From Leptodactylus fallax (taxonomy: Eukaryota > Chordata > Amphibia > Anura > Leptodactylidae), in contig CAMRHE010000654.1 of the NCBI GenBank assembly GCA_947044405.1, positions 310,001 to 374,000 of the forward strand: 64,000 nucleotides of DNA, written 5' to 3'. The position numbers and the translations under genes were made by a program. Positions 11,561-24,485 of this stretch are shown here, piece after piece. The notes under the pieces are model-generated. The model saw only the letters and a program-made list of their open reading frames with translations. It was not told where the DNA came from and ran no database searches. Positions within the stretch are counted from its first letter, which is position 1. Each line of letters opens with the position of its first letter.

Positions 11561-13379
11561 GAAATAACTGTTGACACTGATCCGGAGGATTATTTTGTTC
11601 ACAGATCACTACAAAGTACTTTGCTTGACAATGTAGAGAAACACTCCCCTAGAACATGGAGATCTGGAGATCGTCTGATCTAGGACGCGACAGCCCCACA
11701 TATCTACCTAAATAAAAGCTCTACATCTCCATCATCCGGGCTCGTGTTAGAGCTGTCCATGGTAGTGAGACGTAGACCTACTGTCCATGGTCCTGAACTT
11801 CCTCAGCTTTCACAGCTACAACGTCCTTTGCTCATGATCCTAGCATGACATTAACTTCTTCCTGCACTAAAGAAGATCAATGGCAGAGAGCTGCCAGAAA
11901 GCCAAGTCATAGCACCCAAAAGTATCAATATTGCCCACAGAGCCACACTAGAATTTATTCCTATTACATTTCATACCCACCTCATCGACTTGCCACTGCT
12001 CCCCTTCCAACTCTTACCAAATCCCCTGCTGGTCCCTACTTCCTCTTCAAACACAGGAAATGTCGATCAGTCGATCACTGGACAAGGCAGATCACTACTG
12101 TGGGCAATAATTGGCTAAGCATTCATTTCCTGTGTATCAAGAGGGACCTCAAGGAAGAGACTGTCAGGGGACCTGTGAAGTGTCGAAACATGAGCATCGA
12201 GGGATCGATGAGGTGAGCGTTGCGTCTTATCTTTTTGTGAATTTTTTTGTCCCTTTAAGGCTTCCTGTAAACATCATAAAGAATAATGAAACTTGAAACT
12301 CTGACCCTTTTATCTTAATTGGGAAAATATTTTGTGAGACCGACCACATTAGTGTCGTCTTCCGGATTACAGAAATCATTAGGGAGCTCTCCGGAGAGCT
12401 GAGAATTCAATTATTCTCAAGGGAGTAACAGAGAAATCCGAGTGTTTAGACAAATTCTAGAAAATGAGTCCAATCCTTGGAGGGGTAGGAGGGCCGGGAA
12501 TTACAGGTACACGTAATTAGAGAATTCCCTCCGGAGGGATACTTTACAGCTCGCTGCAGAGGACGTGCACGGCATCACAACACCATGCCGGAGATTAAAG
12601 GGGAATGACGCTGATCCATAGGATTGGTGGGACCCTTATACACAGTTGGGACCCCATTGGCCCCTGGACTTGAGCCAATTGGCTGAAGTGTTCTCAGAGC
12701 ACCAACCAGTGTAGATGTTTTTTACAAGATATTTCTGGATTGGTGGATTTAGGGTCCTGATACTTCGGCCACATCAAGACTCAACCAATTTGGGACCATG
12801 GTTAGGGCATAACATTGCTTGGCTATCTCCGGTGGTCCCGTAGAAACGAATGGCCTGGGCAACCATTCGGACAGGGGTACTCTCATGATTGGTGAGGTTA
12901 GTTGTATTTGCGGTAAATACCCCTTGAAATACCCAACAAGGCTCTATTCACACACGTGATATTACTGCCACTGCATTTAAAACCAACTGATTTCTATGGG
13001 GCTATTCACATGACCGTTTTTTTTTTACAGTCCGTTTAAGAGGACTTCCTATTTTTTTCCTCGTTTTTACGGATCTCTCAGTTGACTCAACTCTATGAGG
13101 GATTCAAGAAAACGGGTGACTCATGGATGCCAAACGGTTGTGAATATCATGGTCGTCTGAATACAGCCTTACACATGACGGACTTTATCAGCCGTGCGGG
13201 GCCTGAAAAAATAGTCTGATCCGTGAAAAAATGGAGCATGGTCTGGCAAAAAATGGATACCACATGGAGTCTCAGCTCGGTCGTGTGAATAGAGCCGAGG
13301 GTGGAATATCTCATTCAGGACCTCCAAAAACTGGAGGACCAATCACGTCCACGCACAACATGACCTATCTATTGATTTC
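11561..13379. other. Non-coding DNA with a dispersed repeat near 12,950-13,310
   Basis: About 12,950-13,310 contains text ('cacatgacggactt', 'ggagcatggtctggc', 'gtgtgaatagagcc') related to 42,880-43,140 and 52,340-52,520, so it is a dispersed family. About 12,300-12,560 is AT-rich, non-repetitive and contains homeodomain-like TAATTAG text; it could be conserved non-coding DNA, but I cannot show that. The frame 11,845-12,216 has no recognisable domain. Confidence 0.4.
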
Positions 13380-13800
13380 AATGGACACCGTGTAATGCTT
13401 TATTTCCCCTGTGGGGGAGCTGTAAGGAAATTGCACGCCTACTCCTTGGTGCCCAAACTGGCTCCTAATTCTTTGTGTTTTTACTAGTGAGACACCGCGC
13501 TGAGAGCACCAATAAAGGAGCTCCTAAGGTATACAGGTATATGTCTTGGCGCCATAGGCACTGCCACTATATGGCACTTCCATATGGCACCATTTTAGGA
13601 CGTCTGTCCATTGACACAAAGAGGAGGGACCCCTTTTTGTTTTTCAACAACGGGGAGCTCCATTGGGACCACTAAAGGAGTCCTTAAGGTATCGGCAAGG
13701 CCTCATGTACAAGGCTTGATGCCATATGCACTCCATGTGCCGCTATACGGCGCCTCCATATGGCGCCACATTATAAAGGATGTCTTACCATAGACAACCC
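13380..13800. repeat. Dispersed repeat with an internal direct repeat of about 160 bp
   Basis: Segments near 13,510-13,605 and 13,670-13,790 share 'aaaggag(c/t)...aaggtat', 'catatggc(a/g)cc' and a closing 'gga(c/t)gtct' in the same order. They are diverged direct copies. The left edge matches 200-290. Confidence 0.6.
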
Positions 13801-15530
13801 GAAGGTTACAGTCATGAGGCATAATGCCCACCCGGCCATCGATGACCGATCATTCCAGAAGCTTGGGGTTACCACTGACTACCCGGACAAGCCAAAATTT
13901 GGAAGAATTGTCAGATACCAGAGCACAGACTGGTACAATCCCTGTAATCCTGCAGTCTAGTGGCGGATTATTAGATGTCCTGGATTATTGGACGGTCACG
14001 GATAACCTCCTTACTATTTTGCTCTACCCAGCCTCGTATTAACCCCAATCCTGTACCGGATTATCGGATGCCGGATTACAGGAAGACAAAAATTACATTT
14101 CATCCAACCAACTCCTTACAAGTCTATCTGGGGTCTTTGTGGGTGAGAGCTGCCACCCATCATCCCTGACGTATTCACCGCCATATTGGTTTCCACCCAA
14201 CTTTTCCAGAACCAGATATATAACGAAAGCAACATCTGAATAGAACCAAAGGATCAGGTATAACTAGGCGAAACCTGAACAGAAGCAAACCTGCAACACC
14301 GTATTCTGGGGCGACCAATGGCGGCAGATTGTAGGCGTCGAGTAAAGCGTGATTCATCTCCGTATTTCCTGGGATTATCAGATGTTTCTATAAGATAACT
14401 TGCGCTATATTTAGATCGCCTGCCTGCTATTTATAGCAACATCTCCTTCTACGGTAGAAAGCGACATCCCACGTATTCCTCTGCCTCGCAATCGCTGCAC
14501 GCTGGGACCGAGGGAAGGAGGAGAAGGTGGGGGGGGGTTCATGAACCTTGAAAAAAGAACGGGGGATGGTGGGCTGATGTGCGTAAGGCTGACCCAGCCT
14601 GCTCTGACCACCCTGCGGTCCTGTGAGACGTGAATTACATGTGTGCCCTGCTGGTAATTGGCGGGTGTGGATGTCAGAGCGGCAGCGTGTGGCATGAGCA
14701 GAAAGAGCGGGCAGATTCCCCCCTCTTGTAATAATAAAGCCCGGGTTATTTTTACGGATCCGCCGCGCAGCTGCGCCTTTTCTTGGGAGATGCTCAACCT
14801 CAACGTACAGGATTGAACATAGTAATTACATCTTCCTCCCGGGGAGACGTCTTACTGGTTCAAAAAGAAAAAAAAAAAAATTCTGTTTGATTCGCCTCTT
14901 TCTTATATCTGCTTCTGGGAAAGCTGGGTGGTAATCAATATGGCCGCCATGGGGTCGCCACACGGCTTAGCAAAAGTCCGAAATGGGTTAAGGACCAGGT
15001 GTGGGATCCCTAATCCCAATCCAAAACGACATGGGGTGATCACTGTAAGGACACTATTCACACTGCGCAGTTTACCTGCAGATTTTGGCGCATATTTTGC
15101 ACAGTAGTGATCGCATTTGCAGATGTTTCCACCAAGGATTCTTGTGTGCAGATTTGACCCATGAGAAGTGGACCACATCTGCAGCAGCATGTCAGAGTGC
15201 AAATCTGCGGCATGTTGTGTGAACACGCACCAAAGGAAAGGCCACGTGTCGCAGCCACAGGATGGCCGAGACTCAGCTATGCTTCAGCCGAGGGCCACGT
15301 CTCGTCTGCCCAGTGGCAGCTACAGGTTGTCTCTGTGAGCTAGACACTCTGGACTCCAGGCTAATAGATTTTACCTGCGCTGATACACTGTCACAAAGTA
15401 TCAGCAGACTAGAGAGCGTTCTGCTGCTTGTGTACTCAGCTCACAGAGGTTTATCTAGACTGGATACAATTGTAACAAACCCTCAGCTGTGAGTAGAATC
15501 AGGTCTGTACTGAGTTTTAAGCCTAAACAA
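13801..15530. other. Non-coding DNA, no gene recognised
   Basis: The longest frame, minus 14,411-14,803 (130 codons), is proline-rich in part and has no domain I recognise. It overlaps a poly-G run near 14,530, so I do not call it a gene. Frames around 14,903-15,492 overlap on both strands and look like chance. Confidence 0.35.
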
Positions 15531-15539
15531 GAATGTGCT

Positions 15540-16135
15540 CGTTCACTGACAGCAAGCAGAGATTCTGAAAATGATAAAAAATTGGATACAAAGTGGCAAA
15601 AACGGAACCACCATTGTTTCCTTGTCATGTGATGATGACACAAGTGAATGGCTCGTGACAAGAGTTTGTCGCGTCCTTATCACAGGATCAGGATCTGACT
15701 ACAGTGACATCTGACTACAGTCAAGTAGGAGGGGCCAGGCAGGTTTCTGGGATTCCCATTCATCTATGTGTTGAGTTAACCATTCGCTTGTACAGTTTAC
15801 ACTGAAAATGGGACATAATGATCACATGACCAGGACAGGAGGCAACCATGGGGCAAGCACAGATTAGGAAAATGGTAAAAAAATTTAAATACACAGTAGC
15901 ACCTCTGCTTGCTGTCAGTGAAAGGGAACCACTACTGTCTCCTCCTGTGATGGTCACAAAGAGGCAGGGCTCGCGACAAGGGTTCATTAGGTCATCATCA
16001 TCCCGTGATCAAGACATGAGCTGTCATTGGCCAGTCTGACTACAAGGACACCTGATGACAGTCAAGGAAGAGGGGCCAAGCTGGTGTCTGGGATTCCCAA
16101 TCATCTATGTAGCTTGCACTGAAAATGGTCTCCCA
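15540..16135. repeat. Direct and inverted copies of a dispersed repeat
   Basis: About 15,640-15,810 and 15,960-16,130 are direct copies sharing 'gtctgggattccca(a/t)tcatct', 'gactacag' and 'cactgaaaatgg'. In addition 'tcactgacagcaagcagag' near 15,543 is the exact reverse complement of text near 15,904. The block looks like two adjacent copies of one element in complex arrangement. Confidence 0.65.
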
Positions 16136-17230
16136 GTAGTCAGACTGGCTCCAGTCCACGCCCACTTATGAGTCGTAACGTGAATTACAAACCCCGGCAG
16201 CCAAATACCAAAACCATCACGTGCTCCTCCATGTTCCCATGCTCATGGTGTGCACAGCACGTTACTTGTTAGAGCAGCAGTTTGTGCTCCAGAGCAGCTC
16301 TTCTAATGCCGATACAGAAAGTTACAGCCATAGGCAGCCATGTTGCAGGCTATGGTGATCAGTTTCTGGTCACCCGGTCGTCCAACCTACATTGATGCAG
16401 TATAATGGCCGCACTCACCATTACGGATGACTCCTGTGGTCTCACCCCTATGCGCTAAGGTTGAGACGTCCGCATGACAGCCCACGCACTGGAAGAAAGC
16501 AATGCAAACACTCAGAGTTCCCCTTTAAATACTCTTTAGTGCGAGAACTATTGTACAAATTATTATGAGAGAAGAAACCGCACAACAAGCGCGCCGTCCA
16601 GCGCCGACAACCGCGAAATGTCAGACTCCTCAGACAGCAACGGAGAGGAAAGAATCGTCAATACAATTATCCAACTCATTAACACGAGACAATAAGTCTG
16701 TAACGGCGTCCATTAGGAACAGCTCCAGATACTGATCTGATGTTACCACCGCTCTACGAATCTAAACCGCTACATACAAAACATCCGATCGTGCCAAAAA
16801 TCGCTCCGAAAACACAAAATCCACACTAGGTATCAATCTCTAGGTCGTGTAATGATGTAAAGATTCAATTATCAGTGCCTGGGAAAGTGATAACCTCTAG
16901 TGGGAGCAGTAATATTAGTTGTCACCCAGCTTTCCCAGCAGCAGATGATGACATAAGAGGACGACCCAAGAAGTGATGTTTTATTTTAGGACAATGCATC
17001 TTTATTGTCGGCGCCACATGAGCACACTAGCTGATGGTGCCAGGAAGATGACGCCTCTGCGCCAAATCTACAGTCTTAAAGTGCACCTGCCCTTAAAGTA
17101 AATATACACATCCTTGCAATATCTCCAGGGGGCGCTTCCTGTAAATACATCTCTACAGCTTGCATTGAACTCAGTTATACATTAGTCACCAATAAGCTCC
17201 CCCTAGTGGTGACCACAGGCAGACAGAATC
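16136..17230. other. Non-coding DNA, host of the second Tc1 insertion
   Basis: About 17,120-17,230 is a dispersed repeat ('gctccccctagtggtgacca') into which the next Tc1 element inserted; the repeat resumes at 18,865. About 16,500-16,740 is non-repetitive and AT-balanced, with no gene seen. Confidence 0.4.
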
Positions 17231-17232
17231 TA

Positions 17233-18862
17233 CAGTGCCTTGTGAAAGTATTCGGCCCCCTTGAACTTTTCAACCTTTTGCCACATTTCAGGCTTCAAAC
17301 ATAAAGATATAAAATTTTAATTTTTTGGTGAAGAATCAACAACAAGTGGGACACAATTGTGAAGTGGAACTAAATTTATTGGTTATTTTAAACTTTTGTA
17401 AAAAATAAACAACTGAGAAGTGGGGCGTGCAATATTATTCGGCCCCTTTACTTTCAGTGCAGCAAACTCACTCCAGAAGTTCAGTGAGGATCTCTGAATG
17501 ATCCAATGTTGTCCTAAATGACTGATGATGATAAATATAATCCACCTGTGTGTAATCAAGTCTCCGTATAAATGCACCTGCTCTGTGATAGTCTCAGGGT
17601 TCTGTTTAAAGCGCAGAGAGCATCATGAAGACCAAGGAACACACCAGGCAGGTCCGTGATACTGTTGTGGAGAAGTTTAAAGCCAGATTTGGATACAAAA
17701 AGATTTCCCAAACTTTAAACATCCCAAGGAGCACTGTGCAAGCGATCATATTGAAATGGAAGGAGTATCAGACCACTGCAAATCTACCAAGACCTGGCCG
17801 TCCCTCTAAACTTTCATCTCAAACAAGGAGAAGACTGATCAGAGATGCAGCCAAGCGGCCCATGATCACTCTGGATGGACTGCAGAGATCTACAGCTGAG
17901 GTGGGAGAGTCTGTCCATAGGACAACAATCAGTCGTACACTGCACAAATCTGGCCTTTATGGAAGATTGGCAAGAAGAAAGCCATTTCTCAAAGATATCC
18001 ATAAAAAGTCTTGTTTAAAGTTTGCCACAAGCCACCTGGGAGACACCAAACATGTGGAAGAAGGTGCTCTGGTCAGATGAAACCAAAATCCAACTTTTTG
18101 GCTACATTGCAAAACGATATGTTTGGCGTAAAAGCAACACAGCTCATCCCCCTGAACACACCATCCCCACTGTCACACATGGTGGTGGCAGCATCATGGT
18201 TTGGGCCTGCTTTTCTTCAGCAGGGACAGGGAAGATGGTTAAAATTGATGGGAAGATGGATGGAGCCAAATACCGGACCATTCTGGAAGAAAACCTGTTG
18301 GAGTCTGCAAAAGACCTGAGACTGGGATGGAGATTTATCTTCCAACAAGACAATGATCCCAAACGTAAAGCCAAATCTACAATGGAATGGTTCACAAATA
18401 AACGTATCCAGGTGTTAGAATGGCCAAGTCAAAGTCCAGACCTGAATCCAATCGAGAATCTGTGGAAAGAGCTGAAAACTGCTGTTCACAAACGCTCTCC
18501 ATCCAACCTCACTGAGCTCCAGCTGTTTTCCAAGGAAGAATGGGCAAGAATTTCAGTCTCTCGATGTGCAAAACTGATAGAGACATACCCCAAGCGACTT
18601 GTAGCTGTAATCGCAGCAAAAGGTGGCGCTACAAAGTATTAACTTAAGGGGGCCGAATAATAGTGCACGCCCCACTTTTCAGTTTTTTGGTTTTTTTTAC
18701 AAAAGTTTAAAATATCCAATAAATTTCATTCCACTTCACGATTGTGTCCCAGTTGTTGATTCTTCACCAAAAAATTAAAATTTTATATCTTTATGTTTGA
18801 AGCCTGAAATGTGGAAAAAGGTTGAAAAGTTCAAGGGGGCCGAATACTTTCGCAAGGCACTG
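17233..18862 (+). mobile_element. Tc1/mariner transposon, DD34E type, long inverted repeats
   Basis: A 1,630 bp element flanked by TA (17,231-17,232 and 18,863-18,864). The ends read CAGTGCCTTG(T/C)GAAAGTATTC inward, and similarity between the ends continues for about 200 bp or more, including a second 'ttcggcccc'/'ggggccgaa' pair near 17,440 and 18,648. Long inverted repeats with inner and outer sites are the arrangement known from Sleeping Beauty-like elements. It contains one transposase gene broken by a frameshift. Confidence 0.92.
17625..18642 (+). pseudogene. Tc1 transposase with one frameshift
   Basis: The first part (17,625-18,080) holds the DNA-binding half: paired-type helix-turn-helix, a GRPSK hook at about residues 58-62, then the start of the catalytic domain. 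The second part (usable from about 18,055 to 18,642, one frame over) has VLWSDETK (first catalytic D), FQQDNDPK (second D) and [11 protein letters not shown] (E), with 34 residues between the last two. The switch lies near 18,045-18,058 and is consistent with loss of two bases just before the NMWKKVLW stretch. Everything else appears normal in length, so inactivation looks recent or could be a sequencing error. Confidence 0.88.
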
Positions 18863-18864
18863 TA

Positions 18865-19206
18865 TCTCAGTACAGGGAATGTGGAGCTCTGTATCAGATA
18901 ATCTAAGCTAAGGCTCCTTTAAATCATCTATATACTGTATAAGAAGCAGTATTGGGAGAGTCCAGCAACATCGCACCAAACCTGAGCAAAAACTGGTGCA
19001 AGTACCGGTCAGCAATGTGGCAGATGTGGGGTCGCTCTTCATGGATGAAAATGGCAAAATTACATCCACTGAGAAGTCAAAAGGAATATCAGAAATAAAA
19101 CCACCAATGTACACAATGACCAAAAACTCAGTGATTGAAAACAATCCAGCAGCATGGAAGGGATCAAACAGAGCAAAAACACATTGTAGAGAGTTCAATA
19201 ATACTT
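18865..19206. other. Non-coding DNA between Tc1 and minisatellite
   Basis: The first part continues the dispersed repeat split by the Tc1 element. No gene is recognised. It is the far edge of the minisatellite and, if the minus-strand gene at 24,485 is real, it lies in its first intron. Confidence 0.4.
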
Positions 19207-22200
19207 AAAGGGTCCCCTCACCTGTACACCCAGTGTCACACTATTCCCTCACCTATACATCCAGTGTCACACTATTCCCTCACCTATACATCCAGTGTCA
19301 CGCTGCCCCCCCTGTCACACTGTCCCTCACCTGTATATCCAGTCTCACACAGTCCCCTCACCTGTACACCCAGTGTCACACTATCCCACCTCACCTGTAC
19401 ATCCAGTGTCACACTATCCCACCTCACCTGTACATCCAGTGTCACGCTGTCCCCTCACCTGTACATCCAGTGTCACACTGTACCCTCACCTGTACACCCA
19501 GTGTCACACTGTCCTCTCACCTGTACACCCAGTGTCACACTGTCCCTCACCTGTACATCCAGTGTCACACTGTCCCTCACCTGTACACCCAGTGTCACAC
19601 TGTCCCCTCACCTGTACACCCAGTGTCACACTGTCCCCTCACCTGTACATCCAGTGTCACACTGTCCCCTCACCTGTACATCCAGTGTCACACTGTCCCC
19701 TCACCTGTACACCCAGTGTCACACTGTCCTCTCACCTGTACATCCAGTGTCACACTGTCCCTCACCTGTATATCATGTCACACTGTCCCCTCACCTGTAC
19801 ACCCAGTGTCATACTGTCCCTCACCTGTACATCCAGTGTCACACTGTCCCCTCACCTGTACACCCAGTGTCACACTGTCCTCTCACCTGTACACCCAGTG
19901 TCACACTGTCCCTCACCTGTACACCCAGTGTCACACTGTCCCTCACCTGTACACCCAGTGTCACACTGCCCCTCACCTGTACACCCAGTGTCACTGTCTC
20001 TCACCTATACACCCAGTGTCACACTGTCCCCTCACCTGTACACCCAGTGTCACACTGTCCCTCACCTGTACACCCAGTGTCACACTGTCCCCTCACCTGT
20101 ACACCCAGTGTCACACTGTCCCTCACCTGTACATCCAGTGTCACTGCCTCTCACCTGTACATCCAGTGTCACACTGTCCCTCACTTGTACACCCAGTGTC
20201 ACATTGTCCCTCACCTGTACACCCAGTGTCACATTGTCCCTCACCTGTACACCCAGTGTCACACTGTCCCTCACCTGTACACCCAGTGTCACACTGTCCC
20301 CTCACCTGTACACCCAGTGTCACACTGTCCCCTCACCTGTACACCCAGTGTCACACTGTCCCTCACCTGTACACCCAGTGTCACATTGTCCCTCACCTGT
20401 ACACCCAGTGTCACATTGTCCCTCACCTGTACACCCAGTGTCACACTGTCCCTCACCTGTACACCCAGTGTCACACTGTCCCCTCACCTGTACACCCAGT
20501 GTCACACTGTCCCTCACCTGTACACCCAGTGTCACACTGTCCCCCTCACCTGTACACCCAGTGTCACACTGTCCCCTCACCTATACACCCAGTGTCACTG
20601 CCTCTCACCTCTACACCCAGTGTCACACTGTCCCTCACCTGTACATCCAGTGTCACACTGTCCCTTACCTGTACATCCAGTGTCACACTGTCCCTCACCT
20701 GTACATCCAGTGTCACACTGTCCCTCACCTGTGCATCCAGTGTCACATTATACCCTCACCTGTACATCCAGTGTCACACTGCCCCCCTCACCTGTACATC
20801 CAGTGTCACACTGTCCCCTCACCTGTACACCCAGTGTCACGCTGTCCTCTCACCTGTAAACCAAGTGTTACACTGTCCCTCACCTGTACATCCAGTGTCA
20901 CACTGTCCCCTCACCTGTACATCCAGTGTCACACTGTCCCCTCACCTATACACCCAGTGTCACTGCCTCTCACCTCTATACCCAGTGTCACACTGTCGCT
21001 CACCTGTACATCCAGTGTCACACTGTCCCTTACCTGTACATCCAGTGTCACACTGTCCCTCACCTGTACATCCAGTGTCACACTGTCCCTCACCTGTGCA
21101 TCCAGTGTCAAATTATACCCTCACCTGTACATCCAGTGTCACACTGCCCCCTCTCACCTGTACATCCAGTGTCACACTGTCCCCTCATCTGTACACCCAG
21201 TGTCACACTGTCCCCCTCACCTGTACATCCAGTGTCACGCAGTCCCCTCACCTGTACATCCAGTGTCACACTATACCCTCACCTGTACATCCAGTGTCGC
21301 ACTGTCCCCTCACCTGTACACCCAGTGTCACACTGTCCCCATCACCTGTACATCCAGTGTCACGCTGTCCCCTCACCTGTATATCCAGTGTCATGCTGTC
21401 CCTCACCTATACATGCAGTGTCACGCTGGTCCTCACCTGTACATAAAGTGTCACACTGTCCCTCACCTGTACATCCAGTGTCACACTGTCCCCTCAACTG
21501 TACATCCAGTGTCACACTGCCCACTCAACTGTACACCCAGTGTCACACTGTCCCATCACCTGTACATCCAGTGTCACACTGTCCCCTCAACTGTACACCC
21601 AGTGTCACACTGTCCCCTCACCTGTGCATCCAGTGTCACACTGTCCCCTCACCTGTACATCCAGTGTCACACTGTCCCCTCACATGTACATCTAGTGTCA
21701 CACTGTCCCTCACCTGTACATCCAGTGTCACACTGTCCCTCACCTGTACATCCAGTGTCACACTGTCCCTCACCTGTACATCCAGTGTCACACTGTCCCT
21801 CACCTGTACACCCAGTGTCACACTGTCCCCTCACCTGTACATCCAGTGTCACACTGTCCCCTCACCTGTACACCCAGTGTCACACTGTCCCCTCACCTGT
21901 ACATCCAGTGTCACACTGTCCCCTCACATGTACATCTAGTGTCACACTGTCCCTCACCTGTACATCCAGTGTCACACTGTCCCTCACCTGTACATCCAGT
22001 GTCACACTGTCCCTCACCTCTACATCAAGTGTCACACTGTCCCCTCACCTGTACATCCAGTGTCACACTGTCCCTCACCTGTACATCCAGTGTCACACTG
22101 CCCCTCACCTGTACACCCAGTGTCACACTGTCCCCTCACCTGTACATCCAGTGTCACACTGTCCCCTCACCTGTACATCCAGTGTCACACTGTCCCCTCA

Positions 22201-24306
22201 CCTGTACACCCAGTGTCACACTGTCCCCTCACCTGTACATCCAGTGTCACACTGTCCCCTCACCTGTACATCCAGTGTCACACTGTCCCCTCACCTGTAC
22301 ATCCAGTGTCACACTGTCCCCTCACCTGTACACCCAGTGTCACACTGTCCTCTCACCTGTACATCCAGTGTCACACTGTCCCTCACCTGTATATCGTGTC
22401 ACACTGTCCCTCACCTGTACACCCAGTGTCACACTGTCCCTCACCTGTACATCCAGTGTCACTGCCTCTCACCTGTACATCCAGTGTCACACTGTCCCTC
22501 ACTTGTACACCCAGTGTCACATTGTCCCTCACCTGTACACCCAGTGTCACATTGTCCCTCACCTGTACACCCAGTGTCACACTGTCCCTCACCTGTACAC
22601 CCAGTGTCACACTGTCCCCTCACCTGTACACCCAGTGTCACACTGTCCCCTCACCTGTACACCCAGTGTCACACTGTCCCTCACCTGTACACCCAGTGTC
22701 ACATTGTCCCTCACCTGTACACCCAGTGTCACATTGTCCCTCACCTGTACACCCAGTGTCACACTGTCCCTCACCTGTACACCCAGTGTCACACTGTCCC
22801 CCGCCAGGCACACGTCCCTCACCTGTACACCCAGTGTCACACTGTCCCCTCACCTGTACACCCAGTGTCACACTGTCCCTCACCTGTACACCCAGTGTCA
22901 CACTGTCCCTCACCTGTACATCCAGTGTCACACTGTCTCTCACCTGTACACCCAGTGTCACACTGTCCCCTCACCTGTACACCCAGTGTCACATTGTCCC
23001 TCACCTGTACACCCAGTGTCACATTGTCCCTCACCTGTACACCCAGTGTCACACTGTCCCTCACCTGTACACCCAGTGTCACACTGTCCCCTCACCTGTA
23101 CACCCAGTGTCACACTGTCCCCTCACCTGTACACCCAGTGTCACACTGTCCCTCACCTGTACACCCAGTGTCACACTGTCCCCCTCACCTGTACACCCAG
23201 TGTCACACTGTCCCTCACCTGTACACCCAGTGTCACACTGTCCCCTCACCTGTACACCCAGTGTCACACTGTCCCTCACTCTGTACACCCAGTGTCACAT
23301 TGTCCCCTCACCTGTACACCCAGTGTCACACTGTCCCTCACCTGTACACCCAGTGTCACACTGTCCCTCACCTGTACACCCAGTGTCACACTGTCCCCTC
23401 ACCTGTACACCCAGTGTCACACTGTCCCCTCACCTGTACACCCAGTGTCACACTGTCCCTCACCTGTACACCCAGTGTCACACTGTCCCCCTCACCTGTA
23501 CACCCAGTGTCACACTGTCCCTCACCTGTACACCCAGTGTCACACTGTCCCCTCACCTGTACACCCATGTCACACTTCCCCTCACCACCCTGCCCCCCCC
23601 CCCTACACCCAGTGTCACACTGTCCCTCACCTGTACACCCAGTGTCACACTGTCCCCTCACCTGTACACCCAGTGTCACACTGTCCCTCACCTGTACACC
23701 CAGTGTCACACTGTCCCCTCACCTGTACACCCAGTGTCACACTGTCCCTCCCACACCCAGTGTCACACTGTCCCCTCACCTGTACACCCAGTGTCACACT
23801 GTCCCCTCACCTGTACACCCAGTGTCACACTGTCCCCTCACCTGTACACCCAGTGTTACACTGTCCCCTCACCTGTACACCCAGTGTCACATTGTCCCTC
23901 ACCTGTACACCCAGTGTCACACTGTCCCCTCACCTGTACACCCAGTGTCACACTGTCCCTCACCTGTACACCCAGTGTCACACTGTCCCCTCACCTGTAC
24001 ACCCAGTGTCACACTGTCCCCTCACCTGTACACCCAGTGTCACACTGTCCCTCACCTGTACACCCAGTGTCACACTGTCCCCTCACCTGTACACCCACCC
24101 CCGACACCCAGTGTCACACTGTCCCCTCACCTGTACACCCAGTGTCACACTGTCCCCTCACCTGTACACCCAGTGTCACACTGTCCCTCACCTGTACACC
24201 CAGTGTCACACTGTCCCCTCACCTGTACACCCAGTGTCACACTGTCCCCTCACCTGTACACCCAGTGTCACACTGTCCCCTCACCTGTACACCCAGTGTC
24301 ACTCAC
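19207..24306. repeat. 5.1 kb minisatellite, 30-31 bp unit, about 165 copies
   Basis: Continuous tandem copies of a unit reading, on the plus strand, 'cctcacctgtacacccag' then 'tgtcacactgtc'. Length alternates between 30 and 31 bp according to the number of C residues, with occasional broken units (for example near 22,800, 23,580, 23,750 and 24,100). Variants 'acatcc' and 'acaccc' are clustered: 'acatcc' is common at 19,400-22,500 and nearly absent after 23,000. Higher-order duplications are visible: 20,580-20,760 repeats at 20,941-21,120, and the variant block at 20,143-20,420 repeats at 22,460-22,760. The long frames, up to 1,737 codons, arise because the unit lacks stops; they are not genes. 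Read on the minus strand, each unit carries TACAG|GTGAGG, a splice-donor-like sequence. Confidence 0.97.
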
Positions 24307-24485
24307 CTGTAGGACACCTGTTTCCGGAAGGTCAGGTTCCGGAGCTTCTCTTCCACGGACTCCTCCCTGTCCCTGTGTCCGTTCCCCGGCTCCTGCACAG
24401 CAGATTCCCCAGCCGCGTCCTGTCCTCCCTCGGCTCCCCGGCAGCCGTTCTCCCTGGTCTGAGCTCCTTCGAGCGGCGGGTTCAT
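24307..24485 (-). CDS. Probable first coding exon of an unidentified minus-strand gene
   Basis: A GC-rich, CpG-rich stretch reads on the minus strand as an open frame of about 60 codons from the ATG at 24,485. It begins MNPPLEGAQTREN, is rich in E, G and R, and ends with EEKLRNLTFRKQVSY. It stops exactly at a textbook splice donor, TACAG|GTGAGT, with the last exon base at 24,307 and codon phase 2. The frame extends further upstream but without an earlier ATG. I do not recognise the protein. Downstream exons must lie below 19,200 or outside the window; I found none. The donor sits at the very edge of the 5.1 kb minisatellite, so the intron begins as tandem repeat. Support is the joint presence of CpG richness, promoter motifs, an ATG in fair context (G at -3) and a perfect donor. 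Confidence 0.6.

Noticed and set aside
14411..14803. A 130-codon minus-strand frame with a proline-rich part
   Set aside because: The proline run comes from a G-run and nearby low-complexity sequence. Nothing supports expression.
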